In this document: in pieces, positions 33,765-42,685 of the stretch
Layout of the letters: every line of letters starts with the position of its first letter
Position numbering within the stretch: the first letter of the stretch is position 1
Assembly: GCF_000445445.1 (NCBI RefSeq)
Contig: NZ_ASXP01000002.1
Span: forward strand, 1,170,228 to 1,234,227
Reading direction: 5' to 3'
Source: Sporomusa ovata DSM 2662
GTDB taxonomy: Bacteria; Bacillota; Negativicutes; Sporomusales; Sporomusaceae
Length of the DNA: 64,000 nt
Position numbers and translations under genes: made by a program
The notes under the pieces: generated by a model
Databases searched by the model: none
What the model was told of the DNA's origin: nothing
Seen by the model: only the letters and a program-made list of their open reading frames with translations

Positions 33765-34771
33765 AATCAATACGAATTTTCGATACAACACTGCGCGACG
33801 GAATGCACGCCGTTAGTCACCAAATGACACCGGAACAAATGGCAACTATTGCTGCCCGGCTGGATGCGGCCGGTGTAGATACCATTGAGGTGGGTCATGG
33901 CGATGGTGTCGGTGGATCATCCATGCAGTACGGTTTTGCCAGAGCCACAGACGAAGAGTATTTTAAAGCAGTTGCCAAAGTTTTAAAGAAAACAAAATTT
34001 GCCGTTTTGCTAATCCCGGGGATTGGCACCGTAGAAGATTTGGAGGTTGCTATGGAATACGGGGTGAACACCGTACGGGTAGCCACCCATGTCACTGAAG
34101 CCGATACAGGTGAACAGCACATTAAATTTGCCAAACAAAATGGACTGGAAACCATCGGATTTCTGATGATGTCACATATGGCGACACCGGAAAAAGTAGT
34201 GGAACAAGCCAAAAAATTTGAAAGTTACGGCGCAGACCGGATCAATATAACCGATTCAGCAGGAGCAATGCTGCCGGCCGAAATCAAAGTCAGGATTGAG
34301 AGCGTATTGGACGCGGTATCTGTTCCAGTGGGTTTTCATGCCCATAACAATTTGGGCCTGGCAATCGGCAATACGTTGGCGGCGATTGAGGCCGGTGCAA
34401 CGTCGGTAGATGGTACCATACGCGGACTGGGCGCCGGGGCCGGCAATGCTCAATTGGAAGTATTGACTGCCGCAATGAGCAAAGCCGGTTATGAGACCGG
34501 GGTTGATTTTTATAAACTCATGGATCTGGGAAAAGATATTATTGACAATATAATGGACCGTCCCCAGATTATCAGCAATGATGCTTTGGCAATTGGCTAT
34601 GCTGGTGCTTACGGCAGTTTTATGCTCCATAGCCGGCGGGCAGCTGAGAAGTTTGGGGTAGATGCACGTGATATCTTGCTGGAACTCGGACGCCGGAAAA
34701 CGGTAGGCGGACAAGAAGATCTGATTATTGACGTAGCCATCGAATTGGCTAAGAAAAAAGCCGCTTTATAA
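33761..34771 (+). CDS. mhpE: 4-Hydroxy-2-oxovalerate aldolase
   Basis: Splits 4-hydroxy-2-oxopentanoate into pyruvate and acetaldehyde; a metal-dependent class II enzyme that complexes with the acylating dehydrogenase. 336 residues. The HMGL-like barrel is evident: FDTTLRDGMHA, then VGFHAHNNLGLAIGN carrying the metal-binding histidines. No aromatic meta-cleavage genes are nearby; the next gene is a sugar-acid dehydratase, suggesting the hydroxyketoacid comes from a deoxy sugar acid. Coupled to the upstream gene by ATGA overlap. Confidence 0.93.
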   Translation: MKSIRIFDTTLRDGMHAVSHQMTPEQMATIAARLDAAGVDTIEVGHGDGVGGSSMQYGFARATDEEYFKAVAKVLKKTKFAVLLIPGIGTVEDLEVAMEYGVNTVRVATHVTEADTGEQHIKFAKQNGLETIGFLMMSHMATPEKVVEQAKKFESYGADRINITDSAGAMLPAEIKVRIESVLDAVSVPVGFHAHNNLGLAIGNTLAAIEAGATSVDGTIRGLGAGAGNAQLEVLTAAMSKAGYETGVDFYKLMDLGKDIIDNIMDRPQIISNDALAIGYAGAYGSFMLHSRRAAEKFGVDARDILLELGRRKTVGGQEDLIIDVAIELAKKKAAL

Positions 34772-34801
34772 TTTCGGTGAATAAAGGGAGGAATAGCTGG
34801 T

Positions 34802-36481
34802 ATGGGAAATAGAAGTAATGATATTTTAAACAAACCTGATTGGTGTTTCAACCGGAGCGTATTTAAGTCAGTAGGGTTTTCTGATGATGATTTAAAACGT
34901 CCTGTTATTGGTATTGCCAACTCCTGGAATGAATTGGTTCCCGGTCATGCCAACCTGCGTCAGGTTGCCGAACATGTGCGCAAAGGTATCTATCGGGCTG
35001 GCGGGACAGTTGCTGAATTCGGCGTTATTGGTGCCTGTGACGGTACGGCCCAGGGGCATGCGGGCATGCACTATATTTTGCCATCACGCGACTTAATTGC
35101 CAATGATATTGAGGTAATGGTGGAGGCTCACCGGTTAGATGGTATTGTTTTGCTGGGTTCCTGTGATAAGATTGTCCCCGGAATGTTAATGGCGGCCGCC
35201 AGACTTAAAATTCCGGCGATTTTCCTGGCTGGCGGGCCGATGCTTGGCGGCGTAACATTTGATAACCGGAAATCTGATTTAACAACAATGTCAGAGGCAC
35301 TGGGCATGTTAAAAAGTGACAAAATCAGCGGCGAGAGCTATGAGCAGTTAGAGGAATTATGTGGTCCGACCTGCGGTTCCTGCGCCTTTTATGGCACAGC
35401 TAACACCATGTGCTGCATGGCAGAAGCACTGGGAATGTCTCTGCCGGGAGCGGCGCTTGTGCCTGCTGTTTATGCCGATAGGCTAAGACTGGCAGAAAAT
35501 ACGGGTAAGGCTATTGTATCGTTAGTAACTAGCCAAGTCACGGCTGACAAAGTCATTACCTATCAGTCACTGGAGAATGCGATCCGGGTATTGATGGCTA
35601 CCGGCGGCTCGACAAATGCCGTTTTACACCTGTCGGCTATTGCGGCAGAACTGGGGATTGAGGCTGAGACTATGATGGCTGCCTATGACCGGCTCAGTCA
35701 GTCGACACCGCAGATTGCTAAGGTAAATCCGGCTTCGCAGTACGATATGGAAGATTTTCATCAGGCGGGAGGAATCCCGAAGGTGATGCAAGAGATTCAG
35801 CAATTGCTTAATAAGGACAGCATTACAGTAACAGGTAAAACGGTAGAACAAAACCTGGCAGATTACAAATTTAAATATCCCTTTAATCTTAATGTAATCA
35901 GCACCTTGGATAAACCTTTTGGCACGCAAAAGGGGTTAGCTATCTTAAGAGGTAATCTTGCGCCTGATACAGCGGTGACCAAGCCGGCGGCAATCGACCC
36001 GGCTATGCATGTGTTTACAGGCAGCGCTAAGGTGTTTGACAGTGAAGAAACCGCTGAAGCAGCAATATTAAATGGCGGTATTACAGCCGGTGATGTTGTC
36101 GTAATTCGCTATGAGGGGCCGAAAGGCGGACCTGGTATGCGGGAAATGTATAAAGCAATGAAGTATCTTTATGGTATGGGATTAGCCAAAAAGACGGCAT
36201 TAATTACCGACGGACGTTTTTCAGGCACAAATAATGGTTGTTTTGTTGGACATATCTCGCCGGAAGCAGCTGAGGGCGGCCCGTTAGCGGCTGTAGAAAA
36301 TGGTGATAAGATTACCATTGACATTACTAAGGGACTGCTTGAGCTGCATCTTTCGGATGAAGAAATTAGCATAAGACTGGAAAAATGGCAACGACCTGAA
36401 CCTAAATTTACCCGCGGTTATTTGGGGATCTATTCCAAACTGGCAAGTTCAGCGGCGAAGGGTGCTGTAATTGAGCTTTAA
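34802..36481 (+). CDS. IlvD/Edd-family dehydratase 2
   Basis: 559 residues. Cluster cysteines: C121 (SCDKIVPGM) and C191/C194 (GPTCGSCAFYGTANTM); the position after NSWNEL reads VPGH, as in [4Fe-4S] members. DGRFSGTN near the C-terminus marks the active site. It could be a genuine dihydroxyacid dehydratase, but it directly follows the 4-hydroxy-2-oxovalerate aldolase. Dehydration of a 5-deoxypentonate would give exactly that aldolase's substrate, my preferred but unproven reading. Confidence 0.85.
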   Translation: MGNRSNDILNKPDWCFNRSVFKSVGFSDDDLKRPVIGIANSWNELVPGHANLRQVAEHVRKGIYRAGGTVAEFGVIGACDGTAQGHAGMHYILPSRDLIANDIEVMVEAHRLDGIVLLGSCDKIVPGMLMAAARLKIPAIFLAGGPMLGGVTFDNRKSDLTTMSEALGMLKSDKISGESYEQLEELCGPTCGSCAFYGTANTMCCMAEALGMSLPGAALVPAVYADRLRLAENTGKAIVSLVTSQVTADKVITYQSLENAIRVLMATGGSTNAVLHLSAIAAELGIEAETMMAAYDRLSQSTPQIAKVNPASQYDMEDFHQAGGIPKVMQEIQQLLNKDSITVTGKTVEQNLADYKFKYPFNLNVISTLDKPFGTQKGLAILRGNLAPDTAVTKPAAIDPAMHVFTGSAKVFDSEETAEAAILNGGITAGDVVVIRYEGPKGGPGMREMYKAMKYLYGMGLAKKTALITDGRFSGTNNGCFVGHISPEAAEGGPLAAVENGDKITIDITKGLLELHLSDEEISIRLEKWQRPEPKFTRGYLGIYSKLASSAAKGAVIEL

Positions 36482-36538
36482 ACAAGAAACGACTGCCAGA
36501 GATTATTCCGGTATCGCGCACGATGGGGAGGCTTAACC

Positions 36539-38461
36539 TTGCAAACAAATAAAATTGCACTTATTGCTCCTAATAAGGATTTCACCTTGCGGGCTGTGGA
36601 TTTATTTAGTGAATGGGGAGAAAAGATCCATGTGGCAGTGGCCTCACGGGAAGATAGTATTGCCATCGCGCAGCAGCTCAGCGAACGGGGAGCAGATGCA
36701 CTTATTTGTTATGCATCCTTTAATGAAACAATAAAAACAACAGTTAACATCCCTACTGTTTCCTTGCGGCCAAGTATGCTGGACATTTTGCGGAGTTTGC
36801 AAGGAGTCAAGGAATGGTTGGTGAAAAATGGGAAATGGGTAACTCAGCAGCCGGTTGGGCTAATCGGCGATGCCATTATTGCTGAGGCCACAGTTGTGGC
36901 TGACATCCTGGGAATTAAGACTACAGTTTTGTCTGATATTCAGGCCGGAGAACTGGCAGTGCTGGCAGCTGTTGTCAGAGAAGTTGCGGATATAGCAAAC
37001 AGTCAGGGCAGTGAACCAACATCTACTGTGAATGACATTCCTTGTTTTTCGATAACCGTTGGCCATGAAACTGTGTTTGAGTCGGTCCGTAGGGCGCGCG
37101 AGTTGGTTTTGGCCGGGCGTGTGGAAAGGGTAAAGCTAGAACAGTTTAAGGCCGTCATGGAGTTTACCGGGGAAGGAATTGTTGCTGTTGACAGCCAGCG
37201 GCGGATTACCTACATCAATCATACGGCAGAAAAATTATTGAATAAGAGTAAGGTGCAGGTTATTGGCTGTCTTGCCGCCACTATTTTTCCGGATGCAAAT
37301 CTTGATGATACCTTGCGGTATGGACAAACAAGGATTGCAGAAGTGAGTGATGGCGACCAGGGGTTTACCTGCCGGATTGTACCCATGCTTATCAGTGGAC
37401 AAACAGTAGGTGCTGTTTTAACGATTACTGAAGCGCCGTTTGCTGCTAAGGACAAAGATAGGGCAAGCAGGGCTCTTGCTGAAAGTGGCTATAAGGCTAC
37501 CTATAATTTTGAGGATTTTATCACGGCAAACACCTTCATGAAGGAGACCCTGGAGGCAGCTAAAAGCTATGCCTGTGTTGACTCAACAATTCTGATTAAC
37601 GGCGATACTGGTACTGGCAAGGAGATTATTGCGCAAAGTATTCATAACTATAGCCCGCGCTGTCGGGGTCCCTTTGTTGCGGTTAACTGTGCCGCTTTGC
37701 CGGAAAGCCTGCTGGAAAGTGAGCTTTTTGGCTATGAGAGCGGAGCTTTTACTGGTGCACGTAAAAACGGCAAGAAAGGCCTGTTTGAACAAGCCGATAA
37801 GGGGACGATTTTTCTTGATGAAATAGGCGAGGTCTCTTTGGGTATGCAGGCCAGATTGCTGCGAGTGCTGCAGCAGCGTGAGATTATGCGGGTGGGCGGG
37901 GATAAAGTAATCCCTGTGGATGTGGGTATTATAGCGGCAACGCATAGAAATTTACCTGACTTAATAGAAAAAGGAGTATTCCGCAGAGATCTTTATTATC
38001 GCCTAAGTATTTTACAGCTAAGGCTATTGCCGCTTTCAGCCAGACCGGAAGATATACCTTTATTAGTTGAAAACATTGCAAAAAAACTTTCAGCCAAGCT
38101 ATTTAAACAGTCCTTGCAGTTTAGTGCGGGGGCTATAGAAGTTCTGAGGCGTTATCAATGGCCGGGAAATGTAAGAGAATTAGCGGGTGTTATTGAGCGA
38201 CTAATAATTCTAAAAAAAGATACCAATGTGACTGGTGATGATGTAAAAAAAGTTTTTGATGTCAAGAGCTGCCAGGCTGATGGCGTTAGAACGGTGCCTA
38301 ACGGAACAATGGAAGAAATAGAATATGCCATAATAATGCAGGTTTTGAAGGAAACAGGCAGTCATGAGAAAGCAGCTAAAATTTTGGGGATTAGTACGAC
38401 GACTATTTGGCGAAAAATAAAGCTATTTCAAAATGAAAGAAACGATTTCAATTTGAAATAA
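36539..38461 (+). CDS. PrpR-like sigma-54-dependent activator
   Basis: 640 residues. N-terminal PrpR-type sensor domain (residues 1-180), a PAS domain (about 200-310), the AAA+ sigma-54 domain with Walker A GDTGTGKE and the GAFTGA loop, and a C-terminal Fis-type HTH (HEKAAKILGISTTTIWRKIK). PrpR_N domains usually bind small metabolites. The start is TTG 36539 after GGGGAGG. A matching -24/-12 promoter and a palindrome lie just downstream (38574-38653), so its likely target is the kinase-dehydratase 3 operon. Confidence 0.9.
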   Translation: MQTNKIALIAPNKDFTLRAVDLFSEWGEKIHVAVASREDSIAIAQQLSERGADALICYASFNETIKTTVNIPTVSLRPSMLDILRSLQGVKEWLVKNGKWVTQQPVGLIGDAIIAEATVVADILGIKTTVLSDIQAGELAVLAAVVREVADIANSQGSEPTSTVNDIPCFSITVGHETVFESVRRARELVLAGRVERVKLEQFKAVMEFTGEGIVAVDSQRRITYINHTAEKLLNKSKVQVIGCLAATIFPDANLDDTLRYGQTRIAEVSDGDQGFTCRIVPMLISGQTVGAVLTITEAPFAAKDKDRASRALAESGYKATYNFEDFITANTFMKETLEAAKSYACVDSTILINGDTGTGKEIIAQSIHNYSPRCRGPFVAVNCAALPESLLESELFGYESGAFTGARKNGKKGLFEQADKGTIFLDEIGEVSLGMQARLLRVLQQREIMRVGGDKVIPVDVGIIAATHRNLPDLIEKGVFRRDLYYRLSILQLRLLPLSARPEDIPLLVENIAKKLSAKLFKQSLQFSAGAIEVLRRYQWPGNVRELAGVIERLIILKKDTNVTGDDVKKVFDVKSCQADGVRTVPNGTMEEIEYAIIMQVLKETGSHEKAAKILGISTTTIWRKIKLFQNERNDFNLK

Positions 38462-38492
38462 ATCCAATAAAGCTAATTAAATCTTAACTGTT

Positions 38493-38534
38493 AAGCCAGA
38501 AATATAGTATTAACTATATTCCTGGCTTTCATTT
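38493..38534 (+). terminator. Terminator after the sigma-54 activator gene
   Basis: AAGCCAG-A-AATATAGT pairs with ACTATATT-C-CTGGCTT around a 4-base loop, followed by TCATTTT. Confidence 0.8.
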
Positions 38535-38573
38535 TGTAATGGTATACTATTGTTATAAATTCAAATTAGTAGT

Positions 38574-38590
38574 GCTATTTCGACAATAGC
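38574..38590 (+). promoter_or_regulatory. Candidate upstream activator site
   Basis: GCTATT-N5-AATAGC, an inverted repeat about 50 bases upstream of the sigma-54 promoter, where an activator hexamer could bind. A related CTATTGTTAT word lies a little upstream. Assignment to the adjacent activator is inference. Confidence 0.4.
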
Positions 38591-38635
38591 CTTGAGCTTG
38601 CTATGTTTTTGCGAAAATAAAATTGCAGCGGAAAC

Positions 38636-38653
38636 TTGGCATGGAAAATGCAT
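38636..38653 (+). promoter_or_regulatory. Sigma-54 (-24/-12) promoter
   Basis: TTGGCATGGAAAATGCAT matches YTGGCAC-N5-TTGCW, with exactly ten bases between the GG and GC dinucleotides. It lies 36 bases before the kinase start and follows the gene for a sigma-54 activator. Confidence 0.75.
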
Positions 38654-38688
38654 ATGCTAATAGGTAGAAATGAGGATGGAGATAGATA

Positions 38689-39936
38689 ATGGAACAGCTA
38701 GCGATTATTGCAGATAACCTAACTGGTGCAAATGATGCGGGAGTACAATTTCGAAAATTTGGTTTTAGTACTCAAGTTGTACTCAACCACACAGAACTAA
38801 CAAACCACTGTACGGGGATTGATGTGATTTCAATTAATACTAACTCACGCAAGCTCTCCGCAGAGGTTGCCTATGACCGTGTCTATCAGGTCGGGTCTGC
38901 GCTTATTAAACTTGGTTTTCGACGCTTTTATAAAAAAATTGACTCTACTCTGCGAGGTAATATTGCTGAAGAAATAAACGCAACGATGAAATCGCTGGCG
39001 CTTACTCTCGCGATTATTGTTCCGTCCTATCCTGCTCATGGCCGAATTGTCGAAAATGGCTATTTGCAGATTGTACAGGCTTGGGGTGATAACAGCAGTT
39101 CGCTTCCTATCTGCTATGTTCCCTCAATAATAAAGCCTGCAGCTGAAATTCCTGTAGCGGTCTTATCATTGGCTGACGTACGGCAGGGTGAGAAAAAACT
39201 TAGGCAAAAATTTACCGGGCTCTACACCGCAGGCATCAGCTTAATTGCGGTTGACGCAGTAACAGATGAAGATTTGCATACTATTGCTATTGCTATCAGT
39301 AAACTTGATATTTCCTGCCTTCCTGTCGGTTCTGCCGGTTTAGCAAGTAAATTACCGATTGCCTGGAAGGTGGCTCAGCAAGAGCATTTGGGACTGCGGC
39401 AAGGAACTATGGTTGTCGCAGGAACCTTGAATCATGTTACTGCTGAGCAAATAATCAGTGTTTTAGATTATCCCAATACTGAGTTAATTGAGATTCAATC
39501 AAATGCAATTTATGATGGCAGCGCAGCAGAAGAATTGCAACAGGTGATTGCCAGGGTGGAGACAGTGCTCGATGATGGCAGGATTCCAGTAATTGTAACT
39601 GATACGCTGCTTAAAAATCGTAATGATGCCGGTGCGCTAAGTTTGTCAATACAAGTGCAAAAATATGGTCAGGCAGTAACCAATTTTCTGGCAGAGATCA
39701 CCGAAAAAATTGTTAGGAAGCATGGGCTGCGCAATCTCGTTGTCGCCGGTGATGGTACGACCACAAGTATTTGTCATACCCTGGGGATTGGACTCATTGA
39801 TCTCGAACGGGAAATATTGCCTGGTATACCGGTTGGCAAAGTAGTTGGCAGTAGTTATGACGGTGTGCACTTGGTTACGAAGGCAGGCGGGTTCGGCAAA
39901 CGAAATTCACTCCGCAAAGTATTGGAATTATTATAG
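38689..39936 (+). CDS. DUF1537 four-carbon sugar-acid kinase family protein
   Basis: 415 residues. Known members phosphorylate D-threonate, D-erythronate, 2-keto- and 3-oxo-sugar acids. The N-terminal substrate motif is IADNLTGANDAG, with Asn10 where most members have a second Asp. The C-terminal nucleotide domain ends ILPGIPVGKVVGSSYDGVHLVTKAGGFG, typical of the family. The usual partners, a PdxA-like dehydrogenase or an aldolase for a phosphorylated acid, are absent. Downstream of the sigma-54 promoter and 24 bases before dehydratase 3. Confidence 0.86.
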   Translation: MEQLAIIADNLTGANDAGVQFRKFGFSTQVVLNHTELTNHCTGIDVISINTNSRKLSAEVAYDRVYQVGSALIKLGFRRFYKKIDSTLRGNIAEEINATMKSLALTLAIIVPSYPAHGRIVENGYLQIVQAWGDNSSSLPICYVPSIIKPAAEIPVAVLSLADVRQGEKKLRQKFTGLYTAGISLIAVDAVTDEDLHTIAIAISKLDISCLPVGSAGLASKLPIAWKVAQQEHLGLRQGTMVVAGTLNHVTAEQIISVLDYPNTELIEIQSNAIYDGSAAEELQQVIARVETVLDDGRIPVIVTDTLLKNRNDAGALSLSIQVQKYGQAVTNFLAEITEKIVRKHGLRNLVVAGDGTTTSICHTLGIGLIDLEREILPGIPVGKVVGSSYDGVHLVTKAGGFGKRNSLRKVLELL

Positions 39937-39960
39937 TAAAAAATTAAGGAGGTTGATTAT

Positions 39961-41691
39961 ATGAGTTGTGGTTGTAGTCGGAGTCAAAACTTACGAAAAG
40001 TTAATTATCAGGGAGATGGCCTGAGATCAGGGATGCAGTGGGAGGATGCGGATCTGGGAAAACTTCAGATTTTGATTGATACTGTGTATGGCGACAGTCA
40101 TCCTGGCAGCAGTCATTTAGATAGACTGGCTGCCGAAGCAAAAATTGGTGTTTATGAATCACAAGGCAAACCAGCCGGCTATACAGTCACCGATATCTGT
40201 GATGGTATTGCTATGGCTCATGATGGAATGAATTATTCCCTGGCCAGCCGGGAAATTATGTCATTCATGTTTGAAATCCACGCCTTAGCGTCACCTTTTG
40301 ATGGCGGTATTTTCATGGCATCTTGTGATAAATCGGTGCCGGCGCAATTAATGACGATGATGCGCCTGGATATGGCTACTATCCATGTTACCGGCGGTTC
40401 CATGCTCAGCGGCCCTAATTACATGTCTTCCGAAATTCTCTATGGAGCAGGCGATAAGTATGCTAAGGGCGAGATGACAGAGCAGGAATTAATGTATTAT
40501 TCCCGTAACTGTTGTCCCAGCGCCGGTGCTTGTCAGTTTATTGGCACAGCAAGTACGATGCAATGTATGTCAGAAGCACTGGGCTTAGCCTTACCGGGCA
40601 ATGCGCTGGCTGCTGCGTACACTACCCATCTGACCCGCTTTGCCCGTAGAGCCGGACGGCAAATTATTCAAAATGTAAAAGATTCCTTGATTCCCCGTAA
40701 ATTTATCAGCAAAAAGAACTTTATGAATGCCTTGATGGTTCATGCGGCGCTGGGCGGATCAACCAACGCAATGCTGCATCTGCCGGCAATTGCCCGCGAA
40801 GTGGGAATTGCTATTGAGCAGCAGGAGTTTGATGCTATTAACCGTGAGGTACCGGTGCTTGTCAGCCTAAAAACAGGTGGGCTATGGCCGACAGACCTAT
40901 TCTGGTATGCAGGCGGCGTACCGGCACTGATGCGTGAACTGAAAGATATGCTGTACCTTGATGCTATGACGGTTACCGGCAAAACGGTTGGTCAAAACTT
41001 GGACGACCTGGAAGCCGTTGGCTGGTTTAATGAAGTAAACAGCTATTTAGCCAACTATAAAGTACAGGCCGGCGATATTGTAAAAACCCGCAAAAACCCT
41101 GTCAAGCCGCAAGGTAATATCAAAGTCCTCAAAGGCAATCTGGCACCAGAGGGGGCAGTCATTAAGCTATCTGGTGTTGATGAGGCTATCCACAACTTTA
41201 CTGGTACCGCGAGGGTGTTTGACTCGGAAGAAGAGGCTGTCGCTGAGCTGCTGGATGGAAAAATTGGTCCCAAAACAGCGATATTTATTCGGTTTGAAGG
41301 CCCTAAAGGTTCTGGTATGCCTGAAATGCTGCGGACAACAGAAGCATTGTGGAATATGCCGGAGCTGTCAAATAGTGTAGCCTTGTTTACTGACGGACGT
41401 TTTTCCGGTGCTACCAGAGGCCCGGCCGTAGGTCACATTGCTCCTGAAGCAGTGGAAGGCGGTCCCATTGCTTATCTGGAAGATGGCGATATGATTAAGA
41501 TGGATGTTGCCGCCCGCAAGCTTGATATTGTCGGTATTAAAGGCAAACCTGCTGACCCTGAAGAGGTAGCGGCAGTGTTGGCAGAACGTAAAAAGACGAA
41601 GGTATTCCCGGTGAAAGAAACAACACCATTGCTAAGAATGTACAAGAAGCTAGCTCGTACCTGTACGGAAGGCGCAGGATTAGATATTTAA
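39961..41691 (+). CDS. IlvD/Edd-family dehydratase 3, YjhG/YagF (xylonate dehydratase)-like
   Basis: 576 residues. The segments YGDSHPGSSHLDRL, AVTDICDGIAMAHDGMNYS-type (YTVTDICDG) and CCPSAGACQFIGTAST resemble the YjhG/YagF subgroup that dehydrates D-xylonate to 2-keto-3-deoxyxylonate. Cluster cysteines: C122 (SCDKSVP) and C184/C185/C191. DGRFSGAT is present. An N-terminal SCGCS cluster is unusual, though family members vary there. Together with the YjhH-like aldolase at 30981 it would complete a pentonate route. Confidence 0.86.
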   Translation: MSCGCSRSQNLRKVNYQGDGLRSGMQWEDADLGKLQILIDTVYGDSHPGSSHLDRLAAEAKIGVYESQGKPAGYTVTDICDGIAMAHDGMNYSLASREIMSFMFEIHALASPFDGGIFMASCDKSVPAQLMTMMRLDMATIHVTGGSMLSGPNYMSSEILYGAGDKYAKGEMTEQELMYYSRNCCPSAGACQFIGTASTMQCMSEALGLALPGNALAAAYTTHLTRFARRAGRQIIQNVKDSLIPRKFISKKNFMNALMVHAALGGSTNAMLHLPAIAREVGIAIEQQEFDAINREVPVLVSLKTGGLWPTDLFWYAGGVPALMRELKDMLYLDAMTVTGKTVGQNLDDLEAVGWFNEVNSYLANYKVQAGDIVKTRKNPVKPQGNIKVLKGNLAPEGAVIKLSGVDEAIHNFTGTARVFDSEEEAVAELLDGKIGPKTAIFIRFEGPKGSGMPEMLRTTEALWNMPELSNSVALFTDGRFSGATRGPAVGHIAPEAVEGGPIAYLEDGDMIKMDVAARKLDIVGIKGKPADPEEVAAVLAERKKTKVFPVKETTPLLRMYKKLARTCTEGAGLDI

Positions 41692-41728
41692 GGCAGTGTT
41701 TACTTTTGGGGAAATTAAGTCCGGCTAA

Positions 41729-41758
41729 CTTCAGTTGGGGTACAAACCCCACCTGAAG
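41729..41758 (+). other. Intergenic hairpin between dehydratase 3 and PanB copy 3
   Basis: CTTCAG..TGGGG pairs with CCCCA..CTGAAG around a short A-rich loop, and flanking bases extend the pairing imperfectly. No T-tract follows, so it may be an mRNA-stabilising or processing element inside the operon rather than a terminator. Confidence 0.5.
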
Positions 41759-41798
41759 CTAAGTCTAGCTTTATAAAAAAATGAAAAGAGGCGGTATT

Positions 41799-42650
41799 AT
41801 GGCAAAGAAAACAATTAATGATTTTGCTCAAATGGTGGAAAATGGTGAGAAGATCGTATATCTTACGGCGTATGACTATCTCACCGCCAAAATGGAAGAA
41901 AAAGCTGGCGTGGATATGATTCTGGTTGGCGATTCCCTCGGTATGGTAAGCTTAGGCTATGATACTACTTTTCCGGTAACTATGGATGACATGATTCGCC
42001 ATTGCTCGGCTGTGCGCCGCGGTGCTCCTAATACCTTTATTGTTGGTGATATGCCATATATGTCTTACCAGATTTCCAATGAGCAGGCAATTGCTAATGC
42101 CGGCCGGTTCATAAAAGAAGCCGGTGCCGACTGCATCAAACTGGAAGGCGGCGGCCCGATGATTGCTGAGCGGATTAAATCCATCCAGCAGGCTGGTATC
42201 CTGGTCATGGGTCACATCGGCCTGACACCTCAGCTTATGGGGCAAATCGGTGGTTACCGGGCTCAGGGCCGCAGCTCGGCAGCTGCCATGAAGATTGTCA
42301 ATGAGGCCAAAGCGGTTGAAGCAGCAGGTGCCTTCAGCATTCTGGTAGAGGGTATTCCTACTGCTGTCGGCAAAGCCATCACCGAAAGAGCCGGGATTCC
42401 CATTCTGGGTATTGGCGCCGGTTCCTATACTCACGGTCAACTGCTCATTTATGCGGACATGGTAGGCATGTATGATAACTTTACGCCAAAATTTGTTAAA
42501 AAGTATGCCAATGTCGGTGAAGTTCTGGTAAATGCATTTAAAGAATATACGGCCGAAGTCAGACAGGGTCAATTCCCGATTGATGATGAACATACCTATA
42601 AGATGAGTGATGCAGAAGTCAAAGAATTTTTAGCGGCGTTGGATAAATAA
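41799..42650 (+). CDS. PanB-family hydroxymethyltransferase, copy 3
   Basis: 283 residues, near twin of the copy at 23700 (about 94% identity, with differences concentrated at the two ends). All metal and catalytic residues (D45, D84, K114, E116, E184) and the GIGAGSYTHGQ loop are the same. ATG 41799 follows AAGAGGCGG; the ORF's upstream ATG at 41781 overlaps that site. Lies between dehydratase 3 and MFS copy 2, so each twin is linked with a dehydratase and a transporter. Confidence 0.87.
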   Translation: MAKKTINDFAQMVENGEKIVYLTAYDYLTAKMEEKAGVDMILVGDSLGMVSLGYDTTFPVTMDDMIRHCSAVRRGAPNTFIVGDMPYMSYQISNEQAIANAGRFIKEAGADCIKLEGGGPMIAERIKSIQQAGILVMGHIGLTPQLMGQIGGYRAQGRSSAAAMKIVNEAKAVEAAGAFSILVEGIPTAVGKAITERAGIPILGIGAGSYTHGQLLIYADMVGMYDNFTPKFVKKYANVGEVLVNAFKEYTAEVRQGQFPIDDEHTYKMSDAEVKEFLAALDK

Positions 42651-42685
42651 TAACTAGCAGAGATAATAGAAAAGAGGGGAATATT

